This document shows positions 1 to 6,744 of a stretch of DNA of 7,596 nt, in pieces; position 1 is the first letter of the stretch, and each line of letters opens with the position of its first letter. Location of the stretch: positions 1-7,596 of the forward strand of contig JAOZKS010000118.1 of NCBI GenBank assembly GCA_029935255.1, written 5' to 3'. The position numbers and the translations under genes are program-made. A model generated the notes under the pieces. The model made no database searches. It worked only from the letters and a program-made list of their open reading frames with translations, and was not told the origin of the DNA. This DNA is from Pontiella sp. Lineage in GTDB: Bacteria; Verrucomicrobiota; Kiritimatiellia; Kiritimatiellales; Pontiellaceae.

Positions 1-599
1 AGCCGACCACCGACAACCCGGTCGACCTCAACGACGCCAATCCCGAGAAAGGGGTTGATGCAGCCAAGAAGTGCCTCACTGAGGCGGGAATCACCGACCA
101 CTGTGATGAAAACGTATTCATCTCCGCTGCCTGCCAACAGAAAGGGATCGACTTCCTGCTCGGAAAGACTGAAATCAACGGGGTTCGCAAACGTTCGCTG
201 ATGCCGAAAGAAAGCGCGGCCGCACCGGGTGGCGATGGCGGCTACACCGTAACCGTCGACGGCAAGACGTTCGCCGTGGAAGTCAAGGGCGACCAAGCCA
301 CCGTCAATGGCAAGGCCTACGATATTGGCGTGGAAGATGGCGTTGCAACCTCCGAAACCGGCACCGTGGCTCATGGCTCGGCCGACTCCATTGAAGTGGT
401 TGCTCCCATGAACGCCAAGGTGATCAAGGTTAACCTCGTTGTGGGGGACCATGTGAACGAAGGCGATATCATCTTTGTGGTGGAAGCGATGAAGATGGAA
501 GTGGAAGTGAAAGCCTCCGCCGCCGGAACCATCACCTCCATCGCGGCCGAAGCCGGTGCGCAGGTCGTGTCGGGCGAAGCCATGGCTTCCATCAACTAA
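1..599 (+). CDS. oadA: Oxaloacetate decarboxylase alpha subunit, C-terminal part (biotin carboxyl carrier end); 5' end outside window
   Basis: Partial gene: the reading frame is open from base 3 and ends at TAA 597-599, so about 199 residues are visible. The first ~65 residues resemble the tail of the PYC/OADA carboxyltransferase domain and end in the conserved stretch NGVRK. A short linker (AAAPGGDGG) follows, then a YTVTVDGKTFAVEV segment like the one preceding biotinyl domains in glutaconyl-CoA/oxaloacetate decarboxylases. The C-terminal domain carries the biotin attachment motif EAMKM, with the acceptor lysine at bases 492-494. In the family this subunit moves carboxylate from oxaloacetate to biotin, which the membrane beta subunit then decarboxylates while exporting sodium. 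The directly downstream oadB supports this over pyruvate carboxylase subunit B. Two mild oddities: the linker is short rather than a long Pro/Ala spacer, and the usual APMPG before the biotinyl fold reads APMNA. oadA and oadB are 27 bases apart, so they are probably cotranscribed. Confidence 0.9.
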   Translation, partial: PTTDNPVDLNDANPEKGVDAAKKCLTEAGITDHCDENVFISAACQQKGIDFLLGKTEINGVRKRSLMPKESAAAPGGDGGYTVTVDGKTFAVEVKGDQATVNGKAYDIGVEDGVATSETGTVAHGSADSIEVVAPMNAKVIKVNLVVGDHVNEGDIIFVVEAMKMEVEVKASAAGTITSIAAEAGAQVVSGEAMASIN

Positions 600-626
600 T
601 TCGAACCGCGAACGGAGATTTACGAA

Positions 627-2126
627 ATGAAGAAATTCATAACCATGGGGCTTCTCGCTACCGCCGTTCTCGGCGGAGCGGTTCAGGTGCAGGCCGAAGA
701 GGCCTGCTGCCCGGCGGATGGCGCGAAGACCGAAAGTACAATGAAAATTGGGGAAGGCTTCTCGAAAATCTGGCACGAAACCGGAATCTACCGGTTTATC
801 AACCCGAAGACGGCCGATGAAAAAAAGGCGGAAAAACTGACCGCCGCCATCAAGGCCGCCGAGGCGAAAATCGGAGCGGGCCATCTGGAGTCGGCTAGGG
901 AATTCATTGCCATGTCGAAATCGCTGGGAGCCGGTGATGCGGTTGTTTCGGATTTGGCAGAGCAGTATAACGACGAGCTCGTGAACGGAGACGAACACCA
1001 CAAAGGCCTGCTTCCGGAAGGGGCGGGGCAGTTTGTAATGATCCTCGTCGGCCTCGGTCTAATCTATCTGGCCATCGCCAAAAAGTTTGAGCCGTTGCTC
1101 CTGCTTCCGATCGGTTTCGGCGCCATTCTGACCAACATTCCCGTAGCGGGAATTGCGGCGGCGGCGATGCCTGGGCAACCGGCTGGTTTCCTCCACTATT
1201 TCTACACGGTTGGCGTTCAGTCCGGGGTGTTCCCATTGCTCATCTTTATGGGTGTGGGAGCCATGACCGACTTTGGCCCGCTGCTGGCGAACCCGAAGAC
1301 CGCCCTGCTGGGTGCGGCCGCGCAGTTCGGCATTTTCATCGCGCTGCTGGGGGCTTCGGCGATGAGCCATTGGACCGGCGGCGTAGTTGACTTTAGCCTG
1401 CAGGATGCCGCCTCCATCGGCATTATTGGCGGGGCCGACGGCCCGACCGCGATTTTTCTTTCGTCGCGGCTTTCGCCCAACCTGCTCGGTGCCATTGCGG
1501 TTGCCGCCTATTCCTACATGGCACTCGTTCCGATCATCCAGCCGCCGATCATGCGCCTGCTGACGACGAAGGAAGAGCGCTCCATCGAGATGAAACAGCT
1601 GCGCCATGTCACCAAAACCGAGAAGATTGTCTTCCCGTTGGTGGTGCTTATTCTCTGTATCCTGTTGCTGCCGTCCGCCACGCCGCTGATTGGTATGCTC
1701 ATGCTCGGCAACTTGATGAAGGAATCCATGGTGGTGGATCGCCTGTCGGAGACCGCGCAGAACTCGCTGATCAATATTGTGACGATCATGCTCGGTCTCG
1801 CCGTTGGCTCCAAACTGGCTGCTGATAAATTCCTGAATGCCAATACGCTGGGTATTCTCGGACTGGGATTGGTCGCCTTTATCATTGGTACCGCTTCGGG
1901 CGTGCTGTTGGCCAAGCTGATGAACAAGCTTAGCAAGGAGCAGATCAACCCGCTCATCGGTTCCGCCGGTGTTTCCGCCGTGCCGATGGCTGCACGGGTC
2001 GCCAATAAGGTCGGCCTCGAAGCCAACCCGCAGAACTTCCTGCTCATGCACGCCATGGGCCCGAATGTTGCGGGTGTCATCGGCTCCGCTGTCGCTGCGG
2101 GAGTATTGCTTGCGCTTGTGGGTTAG
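627..2126 (+). CDS. oadB: Sodium-translocating oxaloacetate decarboxylase beta subunit with N-terminal signal-like segment and helical insertion
   Basis: 499 residues, clearly longer than the family norm (about 375-435). GGAG at 614-617 sits nine bases before ATG 627 and supports this start. The conserved membrane core begins near residue 134 (QFVMILVGLGLIYLAIAK). It contains GGADGPTAIF with Asp271, the following YSY motif with Tyr297, and NPLIGSAGVSAVPMAAR with Asn441, Ser450 and Arg457. The spacings match the sodium/proton-handling residues described for Klebsiella OadB (Asp203, Tyr229, Asn373, Ser382, Arg389), all offset by 68. The protein decarboxylates carboxybiotin on OadA and couples this to sodium export. 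Residues 1-23 resemble a signal peptide (MKK, hydrophobic run, VQA before EEACC). Residues ~45-57 (FSKIWHETGIYRF) resemble the usual OadB N-terminus, and residues ~59-128 are an extra charged helical stretch. A strong terminator follows. Glutaconyl-CoA or methylmalonyl-CoA decarboxylase beta subunits are close homologues; the fused OadA upstream favours oxaloacetate. Confidence 0.93.
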   Translation: MKKFITMGLLATAVLGGAVQVQAEEACCPADGAKTESTMKIGEGFSKIWHETGIYRFINPKTADEKKAEKLTAAIKAAEAKIGAGHLESAREFIAMSKSLGAGDAVVSDLAEQYNDELVNGDEHHKGLLPEGAGQFVMILVGLGLIYLAIAKKFEPLLLLPIGFGAILTNIPVAGIAAAAMPGQPAGFLHYFYTVGVQSGVFPLLIFMGVGAMTDFGPLLANPKTALLGAAAQFGIFIALLGASAMSHWTGGVVDFSLQDAASIGIIGGADGPTAIFLSSRLSPNLLGAIAVAAYSYMALVPIIQPPIMRLLTTKEERSIEMKQLRHVTKTEKIVFPLVVLILCILLLPSATPLIGMLMLGNLMKESMVVDRLSETAQNSLINIVTIMLGLAVGSKLAADKFLNANTLGILGLGLVAFIIGTASGVLLAKLMNKLSKEQINPLIGSAGVSAVPMAARVANKVGLEANPQNFLLMHAMGPNVAGVIGSAVAAGVLLALVG

Positions 2127-2147
2127 TTTTCACTTCTTTAAACTATG

Positions 2148-2177
2148 AAAAGGGCCGCTGGAAAGCGGCCCTTTTTT
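2148..2177 (+). terminator. Rho-independent terminator after oadB
   Basis: A perfect 12-base-pair stem (2148-2159 with 2164-2175) closes on a GGAA tetraloop at 2160-2163 of the stable GNRA class. The stem core is GGGCCGCT/AGCGGCCC, and six T residues follow at 2172-2177. It lies 21 bases after the oadB stop, so it should end the oad transcript and separate it from the next operon. The A-run at the 5' base of the stem pairs with the T-run, so partial function on the minus strand is possible, but no minus-strand gene needs it. Confidence 0.93.
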
Positions 2178-2235
2178 ATTTTCAATCTACGGACCTTTTG
2201 TGGCAGTCTTTTCCTCTCGCTGGAGCGGGGGAACA

Positions 2236-2242
2236 GAGGAGG
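2236..2242 (+). promoter_or_regulatory. Shine-Dalgarno site that fixes the GTG start of the DUF4139 gene
   Basis: GAGGAGG at 2236-2242 is a near-perfect anti-16S match five bases before GTG 2248. The longer reading frame can begin at GTG 2200, but that codon has no comparable site and would add 16 non-conserved, hydrophilic residues before the hydrophobic export signal. The 2248 start is therefore preferred. Confidence 0.85.
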
Positions 2243-2247
2243 TAGAC

Positions 2248-3894
2248 GTGGTAGGATTCATTGCAGTTGCAGTATTGGTGGTTTCTTCGCAGGTCACGGA
2301 TGTAACGGTCTACAACGACCGTGCGCTGGTGGTGCGTACGGCGGAGGTAACGCTGGAACAGGGCATCAATGCCCTGATGTTTTCTGATTTGCCCGAAGCG
2401 GTTGATTCGCGCGGGATACAGGTGAATGGTTCCGGAGCGGTCACGGTGCTGGATGTGCGTTTCAAGACGGAGAATTTCAAGGAAATTCCGCAGGCGGCCT
2501 GGAAGGAGCTATACGCTAAACAGGAGGATCTGGCGTGGAACGAGAAGGCGATTTTGCAGCGGATCGATGTGCTTCGGCAGGCGAAGGCCTTCCTCGCCCA
2601 AATAGGCTCGAAGGTCACCCATCAAGCCGAGAAGGAAGGTGAGTTGGAGCTGGATCCTGAAAGCTGGGAAAAGATGCTCGTGCTCTACACCGAAAAGAAT
2701 ACGGAATACGACGAGGGACTCCGGAAGGCCGAGGTGGATTTGAAAGCGGTACGCGATGCCTTGGCCCAGGTGAAGGCTGATATCCGTGATGCCGGTGCCG
2801 ATACGCGCAAGAAACGCCGTGTGGTGGAAGTTGATCTGGAGGCGGTGGCGGACGGCAAGGCTGTATTGAAACTTTCCTACATCGTTCGCGGGCCCAAATG
2901 GATTCCAACCTATGATGTTCGTGTGGATACGAAGACCCGTGAAATGGAAATAAAATACTTCGCGCTGGTTCGGCAAAATACCGGTGAGGATTGGGGGGAT
3001 GTTGCGCTGCAGCTTTCCACCGCCAACCCCAGCTTGGGGGGTCAGCATATGGAACTGGATCCATGGCGCATCACGATTCGGAAGCCTGTTTCAAAAAGTG
3101 TATATGGGTCTGCGGCCGCGGGTTCGGCCAAGATGGATCAGGGGTATTCGATGCTCAATCGCTTTGGATCTGACAATATGTATGGGGACGATATCCTGTT
3201 GCCTGAACTTGTATTTGATGAACCAGCACCTATTCAAGTCCGGGAAACCACAACGCTTCGGCAGGGTGCTTCGGTGGTATTTGCCGTGAGAGATGAAAGT
3301 ACGATTGATTCGGATAATGTGGAGCACCGTGTAGCGGTTTCGAGTGTGACGCTTCCGTCGACCTTCCGTTATTCCACCGTTCCGAAAGTCGACCCGCATG
3401 CCTACCTTAAAGCCAAGGCGGTCAACGCCGGAAGCCATCCCTTTCTGGAAGGCAAGGCCAACGTCTTTCTCGATGGAAGTTTTGTGGCCACCTCAACCAT
3501 GGAGCTCGTTGCCCCCAACGAAGAGTTCTGGGTGTTCCTTGGAGCAGACGAAAGCATGAAGGTGGAGCACAAGCTGATTAAACGCTATCAAAGCAAGGAG
3601 GGCATTACCGGTCGCGGCCTTCGCCATACGCATGAATATTTAATGACCGTGAAAAACACGCATTCCGTGCCGGAAGAAGTGATCGTCTGGGATCAGCTTC
3701 CAATCTCTGGAAGCGAAGGGCTGAAGGTTAAACTTCTGCAACCGAAATATTCCAAGGATACCGAAGCGTTTAAAATTGATGACGAGCAGCGTATTCAGTG
3801 GTTTCAGACCGTGGAGCCTGGCCAGGCATGGGAAATTCCATTCAGCTTCTATGTGGAAGCTCCAAAGGGCGTGGCAATAGACGGGTTTGAATGA
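2248..3894 (+). CDS. Exported DUF4140/DUF4139 domain protein (mucoidy inhibitor A-like)
   Basis: 548 residues from GTG 2248. A short hydrophobic N-terminus (VVGFIAVAVLVVSS) looks like a signal peptide, though it lacks the usual basic residues. Next comes the DUF4140 hallmark VTVYNDRALVVR (residues ~19-30), where family members read V-x-V-Y-x-D-R-A. Residues ~93-190 are rich in Lys/Glu/Ala and look like a long coiled coil. The DUF4139 domain fills the rest, with the signature NTGEDWGDVALQLSTANP at ~244-261 and a beta-rich C-terminus. The biochemical function of this family is not established. The name mucoidy inhibitor A comes from homologues, and a role in the envelope or periplasm is inference from the signal. 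The stop overlaps the dapF start (ATGA, 3891-3894), so it is probably translationally coupled to dapF and heads the dapF-folK-panB operon. I see no convincing -35/-10 pair between the terminator and this gene. Confidence 0.85.
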   Translation: MVGFIAVAVLVVSSQVTDVTVYNDRALVVRTAEVTLEQGINALMFSDLPEAVDSRGIQVNGSGAVTVLDVRFKTENFKEIPQAAWKELYAKQEDLAWNEKAILQRIDVLRQAKAFLAQIGSKVTHQAEKEGELELDPESWEKMLVLYTEKNTEYDEGLRKAEVDLKAVRDALAQVKADIRDAGADTRKKRRVVEVDLEAVADGKAVLKLSYIVRGPKWIPTYDVRVDTKTREMEIKYFALVRQNTGEDWGDVALQLSTANPSLGGQHMELDPWRITIRKPVSKSVYGSAAAGSAKMDQGYSMLNRFGSDNMYGDDILLPELVFDEPAPIQVRETTTLRQGASVVFAVRDESTIDSDNVEHRVAVSSVTLPSTFRYSTVPKVDPHAYLKAKAVNAGSHPFLEGKANVFLDGSFVATSTMELVAPNEEFWVFLGADESMKVEHKLIKRYQSKEGITGRGLRHTHEYLMTVKNTHSVPEEVIVWDQLPISGSEGLKVKLLQPKYSKDTEAFKIDDEQRIQWFQTVEPGQAWEIPFSFYVEAPKGVAIDGFE

Positions 3895-4685
3895 AGATAC
3901 CATTTACCAAAATGCATGGGGCGGGCAACGACTTTATCGTGGTTGATGACCGGGCGTTGACGTTCCCGATCGATGACCCTGCGTTTATGGTGCGGATCTG
4001 TGCGCGCCGGACGGGGCTTGGCTCCGACGGAATCATCCTGCTCCAGCCATCGGAGGTTGCCGATCTGCGGATGCGGTTCATTAATCCCGACGGTAACGAG
4101 GTGGGGATGTGCGGCAACGGGGCGCGTTGTTTTGCTCGGCGGGCGCACGATCTCGGCGCGGCACCGGAAAAGATGGTGATCGAAACGCAGGTGGGTGTCG
4201 TACGTGCCGAGGTTCTCGGAGAAATAATTCGCCTAACCATGACCGATCCATCGGATTGGCGCATGGGACTCGATATTGGGGTGGATCTGCGGGCGGATTT
4301 TGTGAATACGGGTGTCGAGCATGCCGTGGTGCGGGTAGACGATTTGGCCGGGGTGGATGTTCAGGGATTAGGACATGGAATTCGATATCACGAGTTGTTT
4401 GCTCCAGCGGGAACGAACGCTAATTTTGTAAAGGTGGAGGCGGATGGCACATTGTCATTGCGCACCTATGAGCGCGGGGTGGAGGCGGAAACGCTGGCCT
4501 GTGGAACGGGGGCCGTTGCGGCGGCGCTGGTTGCAGAACGGCAAGGTTGGGTGGATTTGCCGGTTGCGGTGCATTGCGCGGGAGGCTACGATCTGACGGT
4601 TGATTTAGGCACCGGGGGGGTGACGCTTTCGGGCGGTGCTGCAACGGTGTTTAAAGGGGAGGTCGAATATGGAGATCGGATTTAG
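3891..4685 (+). CDS. dapF: Diaminopimelate epimerase
   Basis: 264 residues, close to the usual ~270-280. The enzyme interconverts LL- and meso-diaminopimelate in the cytoplasm, supplying lysine and peptidoglycan synthesis without a cofactor. It shows the N-terminal family signature KMHGAGNDF, then the first catalytic cysteine in MCGNGARC (Cys74) and the second in ACGTGA (Cys204). The substrate-binding segment YERGVEAET (Arg195, Glu200) precedes the second cysteine. Both cysteines and their Gly-rich turns are intact, so an active enzyme is expected. The ATG overlaps the upstream stop as ATGA, implying coupled translation. The 3' end overlaps the folK start by 17 bases. Its presence implies a diaminopimelate-type cell wall or at least this lysine route. 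Confidence 0.96.
   Translation: MKIPFTKMHGAGNDFIVVDDRALTFPIDDPAFMVRICARRTGLGSDGIILLQPSEVADLRMRFINPDGNEVGMCGNGARCFARRAHDLGAAPEKMVIETQVGVVRAEVLGEIIRLTMTDPSDWRMGLDIGVDLRADFVNTGVEHAVVRVDDLAGVDVQGLGHGIRYHELFAPAGTNANFVKVEADGTLSLRTYERGVEAETLACGTGAVAAALVAERQGWVDLPVAVHCAGGYDLTVDLGTGGVTLSGGAATVFKGEVEYGDRI
4656..4662 (+). promoter_or_regulatory. Shine-Dalgarno site for folK inside the dapF 3' end
   Basis: GGGGAGG at 4656-4662 lies six bases before ATG 4669, within the last codons of dapF. It selects ATG 4669 over the in-frame ATG at 4636, which would add 11 residues ahead of the family's normal N-terminus. Confidence 0.8.
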
Positions 4686-5172
4686 TCTGGGTTCGAATTT
4701 GCATAACCGCAAGCGGTTGTTGATGCAGGCGAAAACCTTGCTGCTATCCGCGCCGCGCACGCGGTTTGTGGATCAGTCGCCGGTCTATGAAACCACGCCC
4801 GTGGACGTTAAACCGGAATATCAGGACATGGCCTACCTCAACTCCATCGTGATTCTTGAGAGCGAGCTTCCGCTCGAAAGTTGGCTTTCATATATTGGAA
4901 AGATCGAGATTAACCTGGGCCGAGTGCGGTCGGAAGACCGCAATGCGCCGCGCCCGATAGACATCGATATCATCTACGCCGGGGAGCAGATCATCGACGG
5001 GGGTGGTTTGGAAGTGCCGCACCCGCGCTGGGCGGAACGCCGTTTTGTGGTGCAGCCGTTGTGCGATGTCCGGCCGACATTGGTTCTTCCCGAAGCACAC
5101 AAGCCGGTGTCTGAAATTCTCCGGACCCTTCCTCCGGATGAAGGGCTGTCCGTTTTTGATGAGCGGTGGTGA
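4669..5172 (+). CDS. folK: 6-hydroxymethyl-7,8-dihydropterin pyrophosphokinase (HPPK)
   Basis: 167 residues, typical for the single-domain enzyme (about 160). It transfers pyrophosphate from ATP to 6-hydroxymethyl-dihydropterin in folate synthesis. Visible family motifs in order: FSLGSN at 5-10, SPVYETTPV at 37-45, the YLN segment at 57-59, and GRVRSEDRNAPRPIDIDII at 84-102. The aspartates of IDID (98 and 100) correspond to the magnesium-binding pair of E. coli HPPK (Asp95, Asp97). HPRWAERRFVVQPL at 118-131 is the C-terminal signature. The metal-binding block reads NAPRPID where many homologues have GPRxLDLD; this looks like a normal variant rather than damage. The gene starts inside dapF and ends 26 bases before panB. 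A folK-panB-panC order is common in bacteria (for example E. coli), which supports the assignment. It is not fused to folB or folP. Confidence 0.94.
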   Translation: MEIGFSLGSNLHNRKRLLMQAKTLLLSAPRTRFVDQSPVYETTPVDVKPEYQDMAYLNSIVILESELPLESWLSYIGKIEINLGRVRSEDRNAPRPIDIDIIYAGEQIIDGGGLEVPHPRWAERRFVVQPLCDVRPTLVLPEAHKPVSEILRTLPPDEGLSVFDERW

Positions 5173-5198
5173 AAAAACGTAGATTTAGGAAGCAGAAG

Positions 5199-5990
5199 AT
5201 GAAGTGGACGGCAACAAAGATTAAGGCCCTGAAGGCGAAGCAAAAGATCGCGGTGCTTACGGCGTACGATACGCTGACGGGATCGCTGGTGGATGCCGCA
5301 GATATACCGATGGTGCTGGTGGGCGATTCGTTGGGCATGACCGTGTTGGGCTATGAAACCACGCTCCCGGTCAGTATGGACGAAATGCTGCACCACACGG
5401 CGGCAGTATCGCGCGGCGTGGCGAATGCGTTGATCGTTGCCGACATGCCGTTTATGTCCTATCAGCCTTCGGTTGAAATGGGGCTGGAAAATGCGGGGCG
5501 TTTTCTTAAGGAGGCTCATGCCGATGCCGTGAAGATCGAGGGCGGAGCGTTGCGCACGGAGTTGGTCGAGGCCTTGGTGGAAAACGGGATCCCTGTGCTG
5601 GGGCACATCGGGCTGACACCGCAGAGCATTAAGCAGATGGGCGGCTATGCGGTGCAGGGCAAAACCTCGGAGCAGGCGCGCGAGTTGATGGATGATGCCA
5701 TGGCGATTGAGCAAGCGGGTGCCTTTGCTCTCGTATTGGAGTGTGTGCCTGCTGAGCTGGCCCAAATGATTTCGAGTGCGCTAACGATCCCGACGATCGG
5801 TATCGGCGCGGGGGCGGGGTGCGATGGTCAGGTCTTGGTGTTCACCGATCTACTCGGTATCAGCGACAAGCCGGTTCCAAAATTCGTAAAGAAATATGCT
5901 GACCTCAACCCTATCATCTCGGGAGCCCTTTCCGCCTATAAAGCCGAGGTCGAAGCGGGATCTTTCCCGACTGACGAGCAGACCTACTAG
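5199..5990 (+). CDS. panB: 3-methyl-2-oxobutanoate hydroxymethyltransferase (ketopantoate hydroxymethyltransferase)
   Basis: 263 residues, matching the family (about 260-280). It adds a hydroxymethyl group from methylene-tetrahydrofolate to 2-oxoisovalerate, giving ketopantoate, the first committed step to pantothenate and coenzyme A. Active-site features are intact: AVLTAYD near the start, VGDSLGM with Asp43, ADMPFMSY with Asp82, VKIEGG with Lys112, GHIGLTPQ, LECVP with Glu181, and TIGIGAGAGCDGQ. Asp43, Asp82, Lys112 and Glu181 correspond to the magnesium, substrate and general-base residues of E. coli PanB. ATG 5199, preceded by AGGAAG at 5187-5192, is preferred. GTG codons at 5166 and 5169 overlap folK and would only add a basic leader. 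The enzyme uses a folate cofactor, so the link to folK is metabolic as well as positional. No hairpin terminator is visible after the stop. Confidence 0.96.
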   Translation: MKWTATKIKALKAKQKIAVLTAYDTLTGSLVDAADIPMVLVGDSLGMTVLGYETTLPVSMDEMLHHTAAVSRGVANALIVADMPFMSYQPSVEMGLENAGRFLKEAHADAVKIEGGALRTELVEALVENGIPVLGHIGLTPQSIKQMGGYAVQGKTSEQARELMDDAMAIEQAGAFALVLECVPAELAQMISSALTIPTIGIGAGAGCDGQVLVFTDLLGISDKPVPKFVKKYADLNPIISGALSAYKAEVEAGSFPTDEQTY

Positions 5991-6056
5991 GAGTTAAAAG
6001 GTTCTTCTTGTTTTTTTTATAGTGACCCAATTCCTTACCTGCTGAGTAATGAGTTT

Positions 6057-6101
6057 TTGACAGGATAACAGGGTGATCGACGGGACGGGATGGGTTTTTA
6101 A
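6057..6101. repeat. Imperfect ACAGGAT-type reiterated sequence
   Basis: Degenerate copies of an eight-to-eleven-base unit follow one another: GACAGGAT at 6059-6066, AACAGGGT at 6067-6074, and CGACGGGACGGGAT at about 6079-6092. T-runs flank them (TTTTTGAC on the left, GGGTTTTTAAG on the right). It resembles, from memory, GACAGGAT-type intergenic repeats scattered through several bacterial genomes; no database was consulted. The 198-base spacer between panB and the antitoxin gene otherwise shows only an eight-T run at 6011-6018 and AT-rich sequence before the antitoxin. Confidence 0.4.
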
Positions 6102-6188
6102 GAGGGAAGAATAAGAATTGCTATAACCTCGTGCTTCCAGAGATTGGAAAAATGGGGTATAAACAACCCTCACGAAAGGAGTTTGGTT

Positions 6189-6407
6189 ATGCATGTGGCA
6201 CTTCCGTTGGAAAAGATGACAACACAGGATAAGTTGGGTGTTATTGAAGAAATTTGGGATGATCTGACACATAACCCCACGCAGGTTCCAAGTCCGGTTT
6301 GGCATGGAGAAGAACTCAAAGCGCGGGAAGAGCGACTGGCTAAGGGGATGACTCGTTTCAGTGATTGGTCGGATGCAAAACAACGTATTCGCGAACAGAC
6401 CCGATGA
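6189..6407 (+). CDS. Antitoxin of type II toxin-antitoxin pair, putative addiction module component (PF09720/TIGR02574-like)
   Basis: 72 residues from ATG 6189, chosen because AAAGGAG at 6175-6181 sits seven bases upstream. The frame is also open from ATG 6144, but that would add 15 non-conserved residues. The protein follows the short acidic antitoxin pattern: PLEKMTTQDKLGVIEEIWDDL at the N-terminus, a variable loop, WHGEELKAREERLAKG in the middle, and FSDWSDAKQRIR at the end. In this family the protein binds and neutralises a cotranscribed RelE/ParE toxin and is degraded faster than the toxin. Its stop overlaps the toxin start (ATGA at 6404-6407), as expected for a pair. Autoregulation of the promoter is usual in such pairs. 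A TATAAA at 6158-6163 could be the -10 box, but no good -35 accompanies it. The DNA here is AT-richer than the flanking operon (26 of 60 G+C at 6121-6180 against 36 of 60 at 5401-5460). Confidence 0.85.
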   Translation: MHVALPLEKMTTQDKLGVIEEIWDDLTHNPTQVPSPVWHGEELKAREERLAKGMTRFSDWSDAKQRIREQTR

Positions 6408-6694
6408 AAGTCAGGATACTCCACGATGCAGAGTTGGATCTGCTGGATGGATATAGTTTCTACGAAATGCAATCTCCGGGGCTGGGCGATTATTTCCTCG
6501 ATTCCCTTTATGCTGATATTGACTCGTTACTTCTTTTTGCAAGCTCCCATGAAACTCATTTCGGATACCATCGACTTTTGGCCCGCCGTTTTCCCTTTGC
6601 CATTTTTTATCAGGTGAATGCAGGGGTTATTGAGGTCTGGGCTATTTTGGACTGCCGTCAGGATCCCCGAAAGTTGAAAGGTCGTCTGTTGTAG
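6404..6694 (+). CDS. Toxin of type II toxin-antitoxin pair, ParE/RelE superfamily
   Basis: 96 residues, the normal size for this fold. It starts at ATG 6404 within the antitoxin stop; an in-frame ATG at 6365 lies inside the antitoxin gene and is not needed. Family features: an N-terminal strand with HDAELDLLDGYSFYE, the PGLGDYFLDSL helix, HRLLARRFPFAIFYQV in the sheet, and IEVWAILDCRQDPRKLKGRL at the end. The RFPFAIFY and LDCRQDP segments are typical of plasmid-stabilisation (PF05016) proteins paired with PF09720 antitoxins. Members either cleave mRNA on ribosomes or inhibit DNA gyrase; which applies here cannot be told from sequence. No frameshift or internal stop is seen, so the pair looks functional. 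It sits between panB and panC and was probably acquired horizontally. Confidence 0.88.
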   Translation: MKVRILHDAELDLLDGYSFYEMQSPGLGDYFLDSLYADIDSLLLFASSHETHFGYHRLLARRFPFAIFYQVNAGVIEVWAILDCRQDPRKLKGRLL

Positions 6695-6744
6695 ATTCCG
6701 CAGAAAGAACTAAAGTAGGCCACGCGGGTGATGGGTCTGGTTAA

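Noticed and set aside
1059..2051. Long minus-strand open frame (330 codons) opposite oadB
   Set aside because: It lies opposite the conserved core of oadB. Its translation is rich in His/Arg/Gln with no domain or hydrophobic pattern, typical of antisense shadow frames in GC-rich genes.
2145..2387. Plus-strand 80-codon frame starting just after oadB
   Set aside because: It starts inside the terminator hairpin and runs out of frame through the 5' end of the DUF4139 gene; it has no recognisable domain and no ribosome binding site.
6003..6018. Possible terminator after panB (run of eight T)
   Set aside because: The sequence before the T-run is TTCTTCTTG-like and cannot form a GC-rich stem, so only the T-run is present.
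6057..6092. TTGACA at 6057-6062 as a promoter -35 box for the toxin-antitoxin pair
   Set aside because: At the expected 16-18-base spacing there is only GC-rich sequence (around 6079-6086) and no -10 box. The match is better explained as part of the GACAGGAT repeat.
6144..6188. Upstream ATG 6144 as antitoxin start
   Set aside because: It would add 15 residues without family similarity and would cover the AAAGGAG ribosome site that serves ATG 6189.
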